A DNA stretch of 64,000 nt from Vidua macroura (taxonomy: Eukaryota > Chordata > Aves > Passeriformes > Viduidae). The stretch lies in NCBI RefSeq assembly GCF_024509145.1, contig NC_071575.1, positions 47,032,269 to 47,096,268 on the forward strand. Reading direction: 5' to 3'. Made by a program: the position numbers and the translations under genes. Below, in pieces: positions 26,248 to 39,400 of this stretch; position 1 is the stretch's first letter, and every line of letters begins with the position of its first letter. The notes under the pieces were generated by a model, which saw nothing but the letters and a program-made list of their open reading frames with translations, did no database searches and was not told the origin of the DNA.

Positions 26248-27659
26248 ACTATATGAATAAATGAGGTAGAGAAATACAGATCTCAGGCAACAAAGCACAT
26301 GAAACTGAGAGGTGAGTGAAAAGGTTTTATAAATTTAAACTCAAGAAACAAGATTACAGACCATGAAAACAAAACACAAAAATAGCTGTAGACAACTTTC
26401 AAGTTTTAAGACTCTAAATAGAGTCAAAGACTGAAAATGGATGTCACCTGCAGAGAATTCTGTTCTTTATGCTGTTTTTTTCTGAAACTGTCTGAAAAAA
26501 AGAAGCAGGAAACAGTCAAAATATGCAGGATGTCTGACCCCACTGTGTACAGTAGGACCAAAATAAGAAAACAGTAGTGAAACACAAAAGAGGACAGTAA
26601 ATTTAGTAAAACACAATGAAAGCTATGACAGGTCTCATCTGCTCAAATTTCAAGCCCACACTAGATGCGTCACTGAAAAATTTTCTAAGTATGGGACACT
26701 CTGTGGACAAAAAATACTATTCTATGAAATAATTTGAGGTGTCCTATACCTGATGAGTAGGTGAAAGTAGAGAAATTAGTAGGTACCTGAAAAGGTAAGC
26801 TAAGAATTTCCAGGGTATAAACTTTTATTAGCCTATTTTCTCATTTCTCATTCAAATAAGGTTTTTGAAAAGTATATGTGTATAACAAATCTAGAGACTC
26901 ATGTATACTTTCTTCCTACCTGTTTAATATTCCTTTGTATATAGCCAAGGCATAGCCTTATGAACTAATTACTAAGTCTTCTCTACATACACCTTAGGAA
27001 TCATTACAATAAGCAATGAAAACCTTAATAGAAACTCTGCATTTGGCTTATTCACAATTTATCACTAAGAAACAATATGTGTAATGGGAAGGGTTTAGTC
27101 ATTGCCTTTTATCATCAGTACAGGTTCTATTCTCACAGCTCCATTATTCTTTTTTTTCCCTCTTTTTACTATGCTTTCTCACCTTCCATTTTTATTGTCC
27201 ATCTGCTTCTCCTTTCCCTTGCATAACTTCCCATCTTACTCATTTGCAGTAACACAAAGCAGAAATCTATTTTCTTATAGACCTCTACAAAGATATTAAG
27301 CCATTCCAGCAGGTAAAAGAAATCAATACTGCAGTAGAAGTAGAATGCTTAAAATACAAATATGAATGAACACAGAAATATTAACAGAAACTAGGAGTCA
27401 GCACCTCCTAGTGAACCTCTGCAGCCTTGTTTCATTTTCCCTATTTTTATTATTATATTATTTAGATTTATTTGGTTTATAAAGTCTACAGACACCAAAG
27501 AATTGACTATTAATGCTGCAAAATTATTAACGAATCAACTTTTACAGAAATGTATGTATTCTATCATTTCTTGATCTTCTTACATAAGGAAGTAAAATAT
27601 CAATATCTGGAAAAGGAAAATGGGGGGATGGGGAAAAGGGGACAATATAAAAAGACATC
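26248..27659. other. Intronic DNA without recognised gene
   Basis: Unique AT-rich sequence; no exon, transposon or ordered repeat seen. Confidence 0.55.
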
Positions 27660-27803
27660 CCTGGGAAGATGTTCAAGGTCATGTTGAACATGGGGCATTG
27701 AGCAACCTGATCTAGTGGAAGGTGGCCCTGCCTACTGCAGTGGGGTTGGAACTAGGTAATCTTTCAAGTTCCTTTCAGTCTGAAACTTTCCATGATTTTA
27801 GGA
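27660..27803 (+). mobile_element. CR1 LINE 3' fragment
   Basis: Matches the CR1 3' UTR order: ggaagatgttcaaggtcatg, gagcaacctgatctagtgga, ggtggccctgcctactgcag, ggggttggaactaggtaatc, tttcaagttcctttcagtc, and a degenerate terminal octamer (catgatttt). About 145 bases of a strongly 5'-truncated copy. Confidence 0.9.
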
Positions 27804-30718
27804 TGGTAATATAAGCTTGAAATAAAGCAAGAAAAAAAATCATCTCACTCTGCTCCTTTTCCTCACTTATCTGTCCTATATATGTGTTCCACAGATTGAA
27901 CAGACCTGACCCATTGCATGAAACTCAAACCGATGTATCAACAAAACCAACTGTAGATTGTTCTTCTGAAACGGAAATTTTTGCCAACCTGTTAACCCAA
28001 TCACCTCGGACTAAGCAGACTAAACACTTAATTATTAAAAGGTAACGCAACAGTAGATGATCTATACACTATTACAGTTGTTTGTAAACTGGTATATAGT
28101 TCAAACCTGTGCAAATATAATGTGCAATAAAATTGATCACAACAGACTCAAAGGTCATGTTCTAGCAAAACTGCCAGACGAGGTCATCTGCTCTCTTTAA
28201 AATTTTCATCCCTTCTCTTTAAAATTAAATGAGGGCTAAAAGCATTTCTGATTCTATTCTCCCACTAATACTCCCTCATTAGATTTAATTACTTACATTC
28301 TACATAGTTACATTATTCCTACAAACAGTCAAGCCTACCTAAAGTTACTGTTCCAAAAATGACTAGAAGCTATGATCCAGGAGAGATGCCTGTTTTTTTC
28401 TTTACTACACACCAGCACTTCAAATGTTCCTTCCTTGTGTACCTTATCATGAAATAAATCAACAAGTCCCTTCAAGTTAATATGTTATTCTCACATTTTC
28501 ATTATTTTTTTCTGAAATGCCTAATCTGTTTTCCATGTAACTATGTGGAATTTGTATTACAACTGCCTACATACAGCTCACTCCTATTTTCTAACCAATA
28601 ATAGAATTCATTGTTTTGTTTTAAAAAATTTATTCATGGTGCAATTATTATCCATCAGAATGACTTGCAGTTATTCACTGCAAGTTTGTCTGCTTGTATG
28701 GTATTCTACGTGTCAAATTCATCATGCTTAACTTCACCAATCTGAAACATAGGTTTGTCTAGTCTAATCATCCAGATCCTCTATCCAATTCATTTGAACA
28801 GACAAGCATGAAAAGAAGACAATTCATTCCATCTATATCAGATGTCCTTTAAAATGGGATAAACTGCTCTCCTGGGGTGCTTGCTTGCCCAGTTAATTAT
28901 AAAGGAAGTCTAACTGACTATGCTCTATTAAAAATCTCATTTTGAGACAGATACATTTAAATAAGACATAATCCAGCCATGACATGGCCACAGGATCATT
29001 TCTGATAGTACAGTTACATCACCTCTGCAGAATGACACAGACTAAGCCGAAAAAGGGTATTTGCTGTCAGCAGAGTAGAATTCAGACTAAAAGTGTCTGC
29101 ACAGCACCTTTAGCTGGTTTGCTGTTCTACAATGACCCAACATTGCTACGCTGGCAAAATTCTATTATTATAAGAATGCAACTCTGAGAAAGCTGAGCAA
29201 TGATTTAATAAACATATTAGTTGAATATTAAAAAACTTCATAGCTAAGTATGGTTGCTGAGATGCAAAAGAATTCTGCTGGATATTAGTGCTTATTCTAT
29301 GCATTCATGGTTTCTACTCTTATTTAAATGAGAATCAGAAGTGCAGTTCACAGCAAACATTAAGGAGTATTCTAAGAAATATACTGAAATACAGAGCAGT
29401 ATGTGCTGGAAAAAAACCTACATTTCTAGACCTGTACACAAACATCATCCCTTGGGTTTGGATTGTGTGGTGGGCCAGTATCAGCACAGTAAATTTTCTT
29501 GGGAACTGAAACAAATCCAAGTTGTAAAAACCCATAACTTTGATTCTGAAGTAAATACAAGGAGAACAGATTTCAATGTTGGTTTAACCACCTGTTTGTG
29601 TTTTCATACATTAGAAGCTTTGTCCTTGTCAAATATATTTAGAATAAAAATCATAATAAGTATATTCAGGCCTTTCAAAAGGAAACTAATCTGTTCAAAC
29701 CAAAATAGCAAATACAAAAGCTTTTTTTAAACCTGATATTTATCAGTCAAACATAGCAAGAAAAGACAGTAATGCCTATGCCTACTGAACTCAAAAATAC
29801 TGCTTTTTCTTTCGTCTTCTCAAGTCTACGATCAAAAGATAGAACATTTTGGCAATAAGAAATTTAAGACTAAAGATGAAAAACAAAAGAAAACTGTAAC
29901 AAAAGGAAACTTTTGCTGTGTAGTCAGCAACACCATTTTTATTAAATCATTAAATAACTTTTTTTAAGCAATATATATTTCTGTCTGGAAAATAAAGATT
30001 GAGCAGGAAGTAGAATGTTTTGGAGGATTCAGTAAGAAAATACAGCCACAATGACTTTACAAGACACCCTACTCCCTATCAGTAGTGACAGTAGTAAGAG
30101 AATACATGTCATATCAGTAGCACAGAAATACAGTACAGATGTACTGGTACTACATCTCAGCAGTGACAGAAACCCATAATGCAGCGACCAACATGCACTT
30201 GTGTCCTGTTGCTAATCTCCAGGTTAACTTAGGGGAACATTAGCATTAACAAGAGCAAGATTTAAGGCTCTATTGTCAGAAATCAGTTTTGATCTTTAAC
30301 AATGCTGGTCTTCTTTTGTATGGAAGAGCAAGGCAAGGTGTTAAAATGAGGTCTGAAAAAGAGGGAGATGATACAGTTGAGTCCTTTTGCACTGAGGTGT
30401 AATCAATAATATTTGATTTATTTCTGGCAGAACTTTGTCTAATTTACTCTTTACATCAAGAATTCTATGTTTCTTCCTCATCTTCTTTATTTCCTTGACA
30501 CATAAACTCAGGGCTTCTGTCTTGCTTCAAAAGACTTTTTTAAAAAAAGAAACAAATGGATTTTTCTTTTGTTCCTCCAAAATCTCTTCAGTCTAGCAAT
30601 GTTACATAGCATGAGTTTCCCACATCCTTGCTAAAACATGTGCAAGGATGATAAAAAAGTAAATCAATTCTCCTGTTGTAATCATAGGAGGCACCTCAGT
30701 TTCTTCTACATTTTATTT
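27804..30718. other. Intronic DNA without recognised gene
   Basis: Unique AT-rich sequence. A 129-codon frame at plus 29341-29730 overlaps minus-strand frames, is rich in Ile, Lys, Phe and Asn as expected of AT-rich noise, and matches no family known to me. Confidence 0.55.
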
Positions 30719-30838
30719 TCATAGAATTAGAATGTTTGGAAGGGACATCTAGAGGGCATCTGATACAACAACCCTACTCAAGCAGGGCAGCCTACACCCA
30801 GTTGTCCTGGACCATGTCCACATGGCTTTGTGGAATTC
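30719..30838 (-). mobile_element. CR1 LINE 3' fragment
   Basis: The plus strand shows catagaatt, then tttggaagggacatctagag, actcaagcagggcagcctac, and ggaccatgtccacatggc. Reverse-complemented, this is the CR1 3' UTR order of TGGACATGGTCC, CCTGCTTGAGCAGG and the terminal CTTCCAA-octamer block. Confidence 0.82.
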
Positions 30839-32699
30839 CAAATTATCTTCTTCATGACTTCAACTGGTTTTTACATTCACATATTTTTTCAATTTCAATG
30901 TAAATAATAAATCTACTCTTTCTAAATGAGCACAATGACATTCCAGATCTGATTTTTATGACACTTATGTGCAAAACTACAGAATTGATTTCTTCACTGC
31001 TGCAGCAAAGATAAGTTCAATATATGCAGGCTAGATGGTTGGTAGACCTGAGATCTTAAAAAACACATAAATACAATGGTGTGGAGTTTTATTTTTCTAT
31101 TTCAGGTATTGCTATTGACAGATTTATATCTACCTCCTACTGTAGAAAGAATATGATCACATTATTGTGATAATGCAGTAATATTATGACTCAATTTCAC
31201 TTTAATGTACACTATTGCTTACAAAATGGCTAATAAAGCAGTTTTCAAGATGGGGACTAAACTAGAACAATATACATTACACCATAATAGATAGCAAATT
31301 ACCACTATGAGAAAAAAAAAAACATGGTATATTATACAACTCTAATTTATTAAATTTTTAAAACTGGCAGAATGATTTATAGAAAGCTTGTATGAACACA
31401 AACTCCCCAGTCAGTTCAGATGGCATACAATATTGGCTGCAAAAAAAGAGTTTCAGATTTTGAAGAAAAACTCATGCTAACTCTTTAACAAGGTATGCAG
31501 CCCTCCTTCTCTGAGTCACTTTTTTCAAGTATCATTCGCTATATGCAAAAAGTCACTGAAAACAGAATAAACCTTAGAATACCACTAACAGATAACATTT
31601 ATTCAACAATAAATATGATATGTAAAACTATTTATTGGCTAATGCTCACAAAATATACCTTCAATTTTTAGGTAAGTAAGCATTAGTATTATCACCATGC
31701 AGTCAAGACACAGAGAGTCTTAAGTGTTATCATTTACATTGGAAAGGGCCATCTTTCACTGGTATGTGGAAACGATCCATTTTTGGTTTTAGGTTTCTAT
31801 GCTTTTTCATGCTGCTGTTTTCTAACTGGTATTATTGCTTATTTTCATCTCAACAACAAAACCCACATCTCTCATTTTGCCCTCCTTAGCTTGCATCATT
31901 CTACTCTGCAGACATTATCTCAGTTTTTTCAACATAGAAGTCTCCTCAAAAACCTAAGCCATGGTTACACCATATCAGGAATGAGGTATGGTTCCTTAAT
32001 CAAGGCTGAATACAGAGGGAGAGGGAAAGGGGAGAAAGTGAGAGTTCTAGCAAATTGCTTTTTCCTCATGTAAGATATTTATCTGTAGCCATTCTTCTGT
32101 TTCTTTTTAAGTAAAATGGAAATAAATTTTGGATGTGCTGCCAAGGATTCTACTCCAAATGCTCAACACCCAGAAGAAATGTTTCACATAGAAAACCTGA
32201 AACAGTCACACTGCAAAACCGTATCTGCTCAGAAATCTGAATGAAAGCAGGTATCAACACAGCTCAGCAAGCCCAACACTTCATCTTTCAAGCAGAACTC
32301 AAGGGATTCAACTGATTTAAGGATGCATATTGATATAAAATGCAGACTTTAAACGTGTTCCCCACTGACAAAATTACATGACACATCCCAAACAGTAATT
32401 TCAGGCTAAAATGTATAAACAGCAAAGAATTGGACAATTCAGAGAAAATATTAAAAGCTTCTGAAAAGTCAGCTAAATTGCCTTGTCATACAGAATGCTA
32501 ATTAAAATTACTTTAAACTGTAAAATGGTTTGTTGTTCATGCAATGAATACAATGCTTAATAAATACATCACAAGAATGACGTAAACTATTAGGAAATTT
32601 AGTCCCTTGTTTTCTGATGTATCTTTGCAGCTAAGTAGTAACTGTGTGTCAGGCTGCAACCAAGGTATTTTTGTGAGTTCCCACTGAATGATGTACAAA
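30839..32699. other. Intronic DNA without recognised gene
   Basis: Unique AT-rich sequence; nothing recognised apart from short A runs. Confidence 0.55.
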
Positions 32700-33480
32700 C
32701 ATTGTGAAACTCAACAAAGCCAAGTGCAAGGTCCTGCACCTGGGCTGGGGAAATCCCAAACATGAATAGAGGCTGGGCAATGACTGGATGGCAAAAAGCC
32801 AGGCAGAAAAGGACTTGAAGTTGGTGGGGCATGCAAAACTGAATTATGGCTAGGAGCTGGCACTGGCAGTCCAGAAAGCCAGTTGTATCCTGGGCTGTGT
32901 CCAAAGCATCATGGCCAGCAGGTCAGGGGAGGTGACTCTACCCCTCTACTCTATTCTGGTGAGGTCTCACCTGAAGCATTGCATCCAGCTCTGGGCCTCC
33001 AAGTACAAGAGAGACATGGACTTGCTCAAGAGGATTGGGAAAACAATCAGAAAGCTGGAGCATCTCTCTGATGAAGACAAGCTGAGGGAGTTGTTGTTTT
33101 GCCTGGAGAAGAGAAGGCTCTGGGGAGACCTTTGAGCAACTTTCCAGTAACTAAAGGGGATCTGCAAAAAATATGGGGAGGTACTTTTTAGAGGGGACAA
33201 GAAAAAGTGGTTTTATCTGAAAACCACTTTATCCTGGTTTTATCCTCACTGAAAGAGGGAAGGTTTGGATTTGATATTAGGAAGAAATTCTTTACTGTGA
33301 GGGTGATGATGCACTTGAACAGGTTTCCCAGACATGCAGATGCTCCATCCCTGTACAAGGACAGATTAGATGGGGGTCTGAGCAACCTGGTCTAGTGGAA
33401 GATTCCCTGCCTATGACAGGGGGATTGGAGTAAATTATCTTTAAGGTCTCTTCAAACCAAAGTATTTTATGGTTCTATGA
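32700..33480 (+). mobile_element. CR1 LINE, 5'-truncated, about 0.78 kb, decayed
   Basis: Starts in the CR1 reverse transcriptase region (aagccaagtgcaaggtcctg, cacctgggctgg), passes through a block reading SRSGEVTLPLYSILVRSHLKHC (two separate parts, frames shifted), then LREL-LFCLEKRRLWGDL and RFGFDIRKKFFTVRV. It ends with gagcaacctggtctagtgga and the terminal octamer region tatggttctatga at 33480. Several internal deletions and frameshifts make it non-functional. Confidence 0.9.
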
Positions 33481-34244
33481 CAGGATTATATGTCAAAGAA
33501 TTAAATAAGAATCCTGTTATAAAAAATTAGAGTGAACCATTCTTCAAATAAGCTTTTTCCCCTTTTTCTAAATTTGAGTTTACTGAAATGTAATTTCTTT
33601 AACTGTTCTTCAATATATTGAGAAGAGTTGCCATCATTACCATTGCAAACAGATGTTTGCCTGCGTTTTTTAAACGTAAGTATGGAAAGACAATAAAAGG
33701 AATTAAGCCTGTTATAATGAGCAGAATAATGAGATGCCTTGGTGAGAGGACAGAATACAAAAAACAAAGGCAGAAATGTAAAGCCCGGCAAAGAAATTAC
33801 TTTTATATTAATTTTCTTAAACAAAAGTAGGTGTTTCAAAGGCATGTCAAAATGTTATATTTCTTGTTTGTTACCATGACAAAGCAAAAATGGAAAATAC
33901 CCAATTAATTGCATCAGTAGGTGATCTTCTGTAACAATTTATTTTCAATAGCTACTAAATATTTTAACAATATATATGTCAGTGTAAAGGACCATAAGAG
34001 AGAAGGATTATGGTTATAATAATCATAATCAAATCTGGAAATCAGATTTCCCTTTAGCCTGTGATAAACCATTATTTTAATAATTTCTATAAGTGAAGAA
34101 GGAAGCACAGGAGGAAAGAAAGTGAACTCAACCACTGACAAGTTTGCAAAACTGAGACACAACAGCCTTGAACCCACTCTATCATGTATGACATTCTTCA
34201 AAAAGGACGAAACTTTGTACTGATGAGACTCCTTATAATACCCC
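33481..34244. other. Intronic DNA without recognised gene
   Basis: Unique AT-rich spacer between a CR1 copy and an LTR fragment. Overlapping open frames on both strands (minus 33845-33501 and 34291-33914) have no family resemblance. Confidence 0.5.
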
Positions 34245-34690
34245 TGTGGTGGGTTGACCCTGGCTGAACACCAGCTGCCCACAAAAGCCACTCTATCATT
34301 CCCCTCCTTGGCTGGACAAGGGAGAGAAAACAGAATGAAAGGTTTGTGGGTTGGGATAAGGACAGGGAGAGATCATTCACCACTTACTGCCACAAGCAAA
34401 ACAAACTGAACTTGGGGAAAAATAAATTGAATCTACTACTACTAAGATCAGAGCAGGATAATGAGAAATAAACCCAAAACTTAAAAACACATTTTTCCCC
34501 CACTCCTCCCTTCTTCCTGTGTTAAACTTGACTCCTGATTTTCTCTACCACCTCCTCCCCAGTGGTACAAGGGGACAGGGTTGTGGTCAGTTCATCACAT
34601 GTCTCTGCCACTGGGAGACGACTCCTCCCACTTCTCCCCTTATCCAGCATGGGAACCTTTCCATGGGAGATAGTTCTCTTTGTATGATAT
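34245..34690. mobile_element. Partial LTR of an endogenous retrovirus-like element
   Basis: Begins TGTGGTGGGTTGACCCTGGC and continues with the blocks gccactctatcattcccctc, ggataaggacagggagagat, gatcagagcaggataatgag and a C-rich stretch near 34495-34640. I recall this as a common interspersed LTR in songbird genomes. The far end is missing: similarity to the family fades near 34690, where young copies continue with repeated CCAGCATGGG-type motifs (one is seen at 34645). No internal retroviral gene is adjacent. Orientation and exact family are not certain. Confidence 0.7.
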
Positions 34691-34867
34691 ACACAATCAA
34701 AAGTTACTTCAAGACCCAAATCCTCAGGTTATCTTCTAGGGCCATGATAACATATGCTAAACTACACTCTAAAGTAATTTATTATTTAGCATTTTCATTT
34801 TGATGTTCTTGCCCAGAGCAGTCATTCTTGTGTCATTCTGACACCCTTCTGGTATCACTCCTGTAAG

Positions 34868-34895
<28 letters not shown>
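34868..34895 (+). repeat. A28 homopolymer
   Basis: Twenty-eight A residues. Longest homopolymer in the window. No retroposed gene body was recognised upstream. Confidence 0.92.
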
Positions 34896-34898
<3 letters not shown>

Positions 34899-35409
34899 AC
34901 AAAACGTACCAAGTTGCAACTCTATACATTACCACAACACAGAGAAGCTCTAGGTCATGCTCATGATGCTGAAACCTCAAGTAAGAAAACACCAGTCTCT
35001 TTTTCATAATAAAAATGCAATTTCCCAATACTTATCACTACCATCCCCTAGCGTGAGAACTCCAAATACTATGTAATAGTGCAAGAGCTACCTGACACAC
35101 CACTGACTTCAAGTAAGAGCCATTTTTCACTTAAATTGGCAAACCATGATTTTTTTTTTTTGTGAAGCACTAATTAAAGCATAAAATTCCAGGCTATATC
35201 CAGCAGAATTACTCTTTTCTAGATTTTGCTGATCAACCGCATACCTTAAAATGTCAGGCTTCAGATTTCATAACATTATACAAGATGACTTCTACACCTC
35301 CTAATGTAGTCCCCTAGCATTTTCTCCAAAAAAACCAAAATTAATTAAGCCATGAAATCATGCTACCTCCTACAGTAGTTCCATCTGAAGGGGAAAAGAA
35401 AAGAAACTA

Positions 35410-35462
35410 AAACTAAACAAAAAAAAACAAACAAACAAACAAAAAAAAATTAAAAAAAAAAC
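35410..35462 (+). repeat. A-rich simple repeat with AAAC units
   Basis: Alternating A runs and CAAA/AAAC units, including four consecutive AAAC units near 35427-35442. Confidence 0.85.
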
Positions 35463-36284
35463 CACACTAAAAAAAATCCCTTCTAAGAATCATGCAATTG
35501 CATCCTAATGCAATCATTTGATTCTGTCTTTCTGACATGCTGGAAAAAAACACCCTGCCACTAATTAATCAAAGTTATGTAGAGAGTCCCATGTTCTACT
35601 CACATCAAAACCAGCAAAGATCCATATTCTGATTAATGGCTTTTAAGTAGAATAGACAACTGTTCTCAGCTTAGAAAAACAAATGGCACCACACTATTGC
35701 ACTATATACCCATTACCAGTCTTTCAAATCTTCTTTCTTGATCTAAATATCATTTTAAATAAACATATTTTTCAGTTTGGCTTTTTGCCAGATCATCTGC
35801 AAGCATCAATTATGTAAAAAACTGCTTTTAAAAATCTTCTGCTAAGAGTTGAAAATTTAAGCAAAGATCTAAAAAAAATCAACAATCACAAGTATCTGAG
35901 TCAAAGCAACAGTTTTTCTCTATTTGACTCTACTGAGTTCCTGTTAAGGACTTGGAACTCAGTAATCTACACAGGAGAGATAAATTAAATGCACTACAAA
36001 ATATGTTCAGCTATTGTATTATACCTGCAAGCCTTACTACAATAATATTAAGTGATTTTTTTTTCTAACTCTGAAAAAGAAAATGAAAGTTGATAATCAC
36101 ACAATTTTTCTTGATTCTCACAAGGAACACTGTCTCACAATATTCTTGTATCTGTGTCAGGACATGGCAGAACATGGATGGAAAATCAAACATGAAAAAT
36201 AAAAAGGCTGTATTATCAGGCTCAAAGAGCAGTGGTTCATGGATGGTTCTCTGCCTGGGAGCCGGCAATAAATGGAGTACTGCA

Positions 36285-36448
36285 TAGAGCTGCCCAGAGA
36301 GGTTACACAGTCTCTGTGTTTGAAAGTCTTCAAGACTCAACTGGATAAAGCCTAGCAGAATCTGGTCTGATATCATAGCTGGCTCTGCTTGAGTAAGAGA
36401 TTGAACCCCCTGAGGTCACACCTCAACTACTCTATGATTAGTGGTGTG
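36285..36448 (+). mobile_element. CR1 LINE 3' fragment, old
   Basis: Order of CR1 3' blocks: gagctgcccagagaggttac, tctctgtgtttgaaagtctt, caagactcaactggataaag, gcttgagtaagagattgaac, ccctgaggtcacacctcaac and a degenerate octamer (ctatgatta). Clearly diverged; 5' border approximate. Confidence 0.85.
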
Positions 36449-39400
36449 ATCCTATGTCTATGTCTCTCTGTTTAGTGATGATATAAAAACATGTACACTT
36501 GTCTATAAAAAATGACCAGCTTCTTTACATTTCTTATACACAGGCAGACCAGCTCAGAAAATTTTGAGTAATTTCCACTAACTATAGTAAAAACGATGGC
36601 CAAAGAAGTGGCTGCCCTCCCTAATTCTTTGCTTTGACCTCACCCCTGGTACAAGTCAAACCTATTTGCAAAATCGCTCTTTACTTCCAACAACTGGACA
36701 GACTGTCTGAAATACATGGCAAGTCTCAAGGCTTCATTCTCTGGACATAAAAGGCAGATACATCCTTTTAAGCTAGTATCTCAAAAGCAGAAAGATAGAA
36801 TAAAGCCAGTCCAAAAAAAAGCATCTGCAGGAAATTCATTCCGAGTAGGCATGTCACTAAGATTGCTGATAAAATTCTCATGTAAATTACCGTTCTCTCT
36901 TAACAATACAAAGAAAGCATTTCCCTCCTGCCTCTTCTTCCTTCAGCTAGTGTTAGCTTTTAAGCCTTCATTAGCCATATAACCCAAAAAAAGAATCTAA
37001 AGCATTTGCTAAAGTTCAGCATAAAGTAGTTTATGGTGTCTTGGCATGCTGTGGTGCCATTAATAACTTCGCATGAAAATGAAAGCTATGAAACCAAATA
37101 ATTATTAAAAAATATTGAATCATCTCTTACACAATGCAAAATTAAAATCAAAGATGCATTAATACATCTGTTAATATATTTGTTAATGTATCTGTTCATG
37201 CTCAGTGGACAATACCAAAAAGATTTCTACTTATTCAAGGACAAAATTATACAAGAGACATGAACTGGAAAATTACCCAATATACCATCAAGTCTTTCTT
37301 CCCATTGCCAAAAAATTATTCTATACCTTGTATTACCCAGCATTTTATTCCAGCTAGTTCAAAGTAGAATAAATGTTTTCTTAGTGTTTTTCCTATGATT
37401 ACAGTGAGGATTCCCAATTCAAGAGTCATAGCTCAAAATCATCACTGACAAATTTCAGAAGTTCACAATCACTCTGCTATTTCAAGTGGAAAAAAAGTCC
37501 TACTGTAAACAGGGAAGCAAACTTAAAGGAAAAAAAAAATCTTCATATTGAAAATATGAGAAATATATGCTGGCATACAACTGTGCTTGTAGAAGCACAA
37601 TGCTTTACAGCATTTTTATAGTAAGTGATTTGGAAATTCTGGTCAATTTGTACTAGTCCCAAACAATTTTTAATTTTCACATTGACAAGATTGTTTTAGG
37701 GAGTTTATGTAATGGAAGATGGGCCAAAGGCAGCAACCCTGTTTTCACTGGCATATATTGAATATCACATTTCAGAATTCTACAAAATCAAAATTACCTT
37801 GTTTATAAATTTCAGTGCACGAGGGAAACATCAAACTAGCTGGCAAGCCATAGTGTAGCACTGCTACTGAGCAATGTTATATTTAAGTAAAAAGACTTTT
37901 TATTGGTTCATTACCATCTATCATCTACAGCATTCTGTTTTTGACTATTTGACAAAAACAACATACGTTATACATCAGCAGGATATAACAAATACTAGTA
38001 CCATCTCTAAGATCTTTCTCAATCAAAAATCACTCAGTCAAATAGCTCTGGCTAGCTTATCTTTCTTTGGTTATTTCACTTCCAGCATTTGGTATCACTA
38101 TGGACTGAACCCAGCTGTAACCATTATTTGTACTTCTAACTCCCATTTTTGGTTATGCAAAACACAGTGAGATTGTGAAGTTCGGTGCCAGAAGAAAGGG
38201 CACCAACCTCAATAACTTCCTGAGAGCTAAATATGCAATGACAAGGAAAAATCTCTAGAAAGTCTGTCTATTTCCATTTTAGAATTTAAATGTTAGAAAA
38301 GCACTACCTGATTCATGTTAAGCTGTACTACAAGTGCTTTCCCTTCTAAAACTCTGAATTTCCACATTTGTGTGGGAACATAATATATAGCAGCAACTTA
38401 CAAGTCCCTAAGGGAATCATGTCAATTGGCATTTTAAAAATTAATTCAGTGACCTACAATAATATGAATTTCTTATGCATAATATTTGTCAGTAGGCAAT
38501 GTGGGAAGTTCTGAATTCATTTAGAGAGCCAAAGCTTTATAAAGGCAAACAAAAATATTCTTAAACTGCTTCTTCTAACTTGGTAAGTGTCTTCTGGTGA
38601 ATGTTTGTAATATAAGAACAAGGAAAAACTGAATATATGAAAGGGATCTGCATGCAGTGTGGTTAATATTTAAAACATAAAAGAAAAAGGAATAAAAATT
38701 GTTGGCAGTATAGGCTCAGCCAGCTACATTACTGACCTGATGAGACATTCAGAGCTTGTGGAAATTTTGCAAATCTTCTGAAAACTACAGCATGGTAGGT
38801 CTTATATGTTCTTGCAGATCATTTTTAGTCACTATAAATAAAATTTGCAATCATAAGCAGAACTTTGGGGGTGAAGGCCCCATCTAAAAAGACTTAATAT
38901 CTAATTATATCAGCACTCCCTCTTCTGATCTTACATGTCAGTGAAATGTCAGAGCAGCAGTTCACTGAATGGTTTGCGTAAATTAACCCCGCACAGGGCT
39001 GCATATAATTTTCCACAGTTTGCTGTAATAAGTACAAGCTGTCTTAAGAAACAGCTTTTTTCAACTCATTCCCATTGTTTCATGAAGCATGTTATATTGT
39101 GCACATGAGTTTGGTTTATCATTAACAGAGAGTTAAATTGGGATGGAGTTATCAAAATTAGGGCTTCAATATCACTGTATATGAAAATAGAGCATATTCT
39201 AATCAAGGATGCGATACCCATACTAGTATAATACACTCAAATAATAGAATATTCAATATATTTACATAGAAAACAAAATATTGATAGAAGCAGAGTAGTC
39301 ACTACTCAAAACTTAAGGAAAGTTTCAACTTTTAACTTCAAAATCCTGCTTATGAAGCTGCTCTCAAACATTTAAATGATGCAGACAAGAACCAATGTGT

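Larger units (their letters stand above)
34691..36284. other. Intronic DNA with A-rich simple repeats
   Basis: Contains an A28 run (34868-34895) and an A-rich AAAC-type repeat (35410-35462). No gene or transposon body recognised. Confidence 0.55.

Noticed and set aside
29341..29730. 129-codon open frame on the plus strand
   Set aside because: Composition follows AT-rich noise, overlapping frames exist on the other strand, and there is no recognisable domain or splice context.
33914..34291. 125-codon open frame on the minus strand
   Set aside because: It begins inside the LTR fragment and runs into unrelated AT-rich DNA; an accidental fusion.
34868..34895. Poly-A tail of a processed pseudogene
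   Set aside because: No retroposed coding body or target duplication could be seen upstream; listed as a homopolymer.
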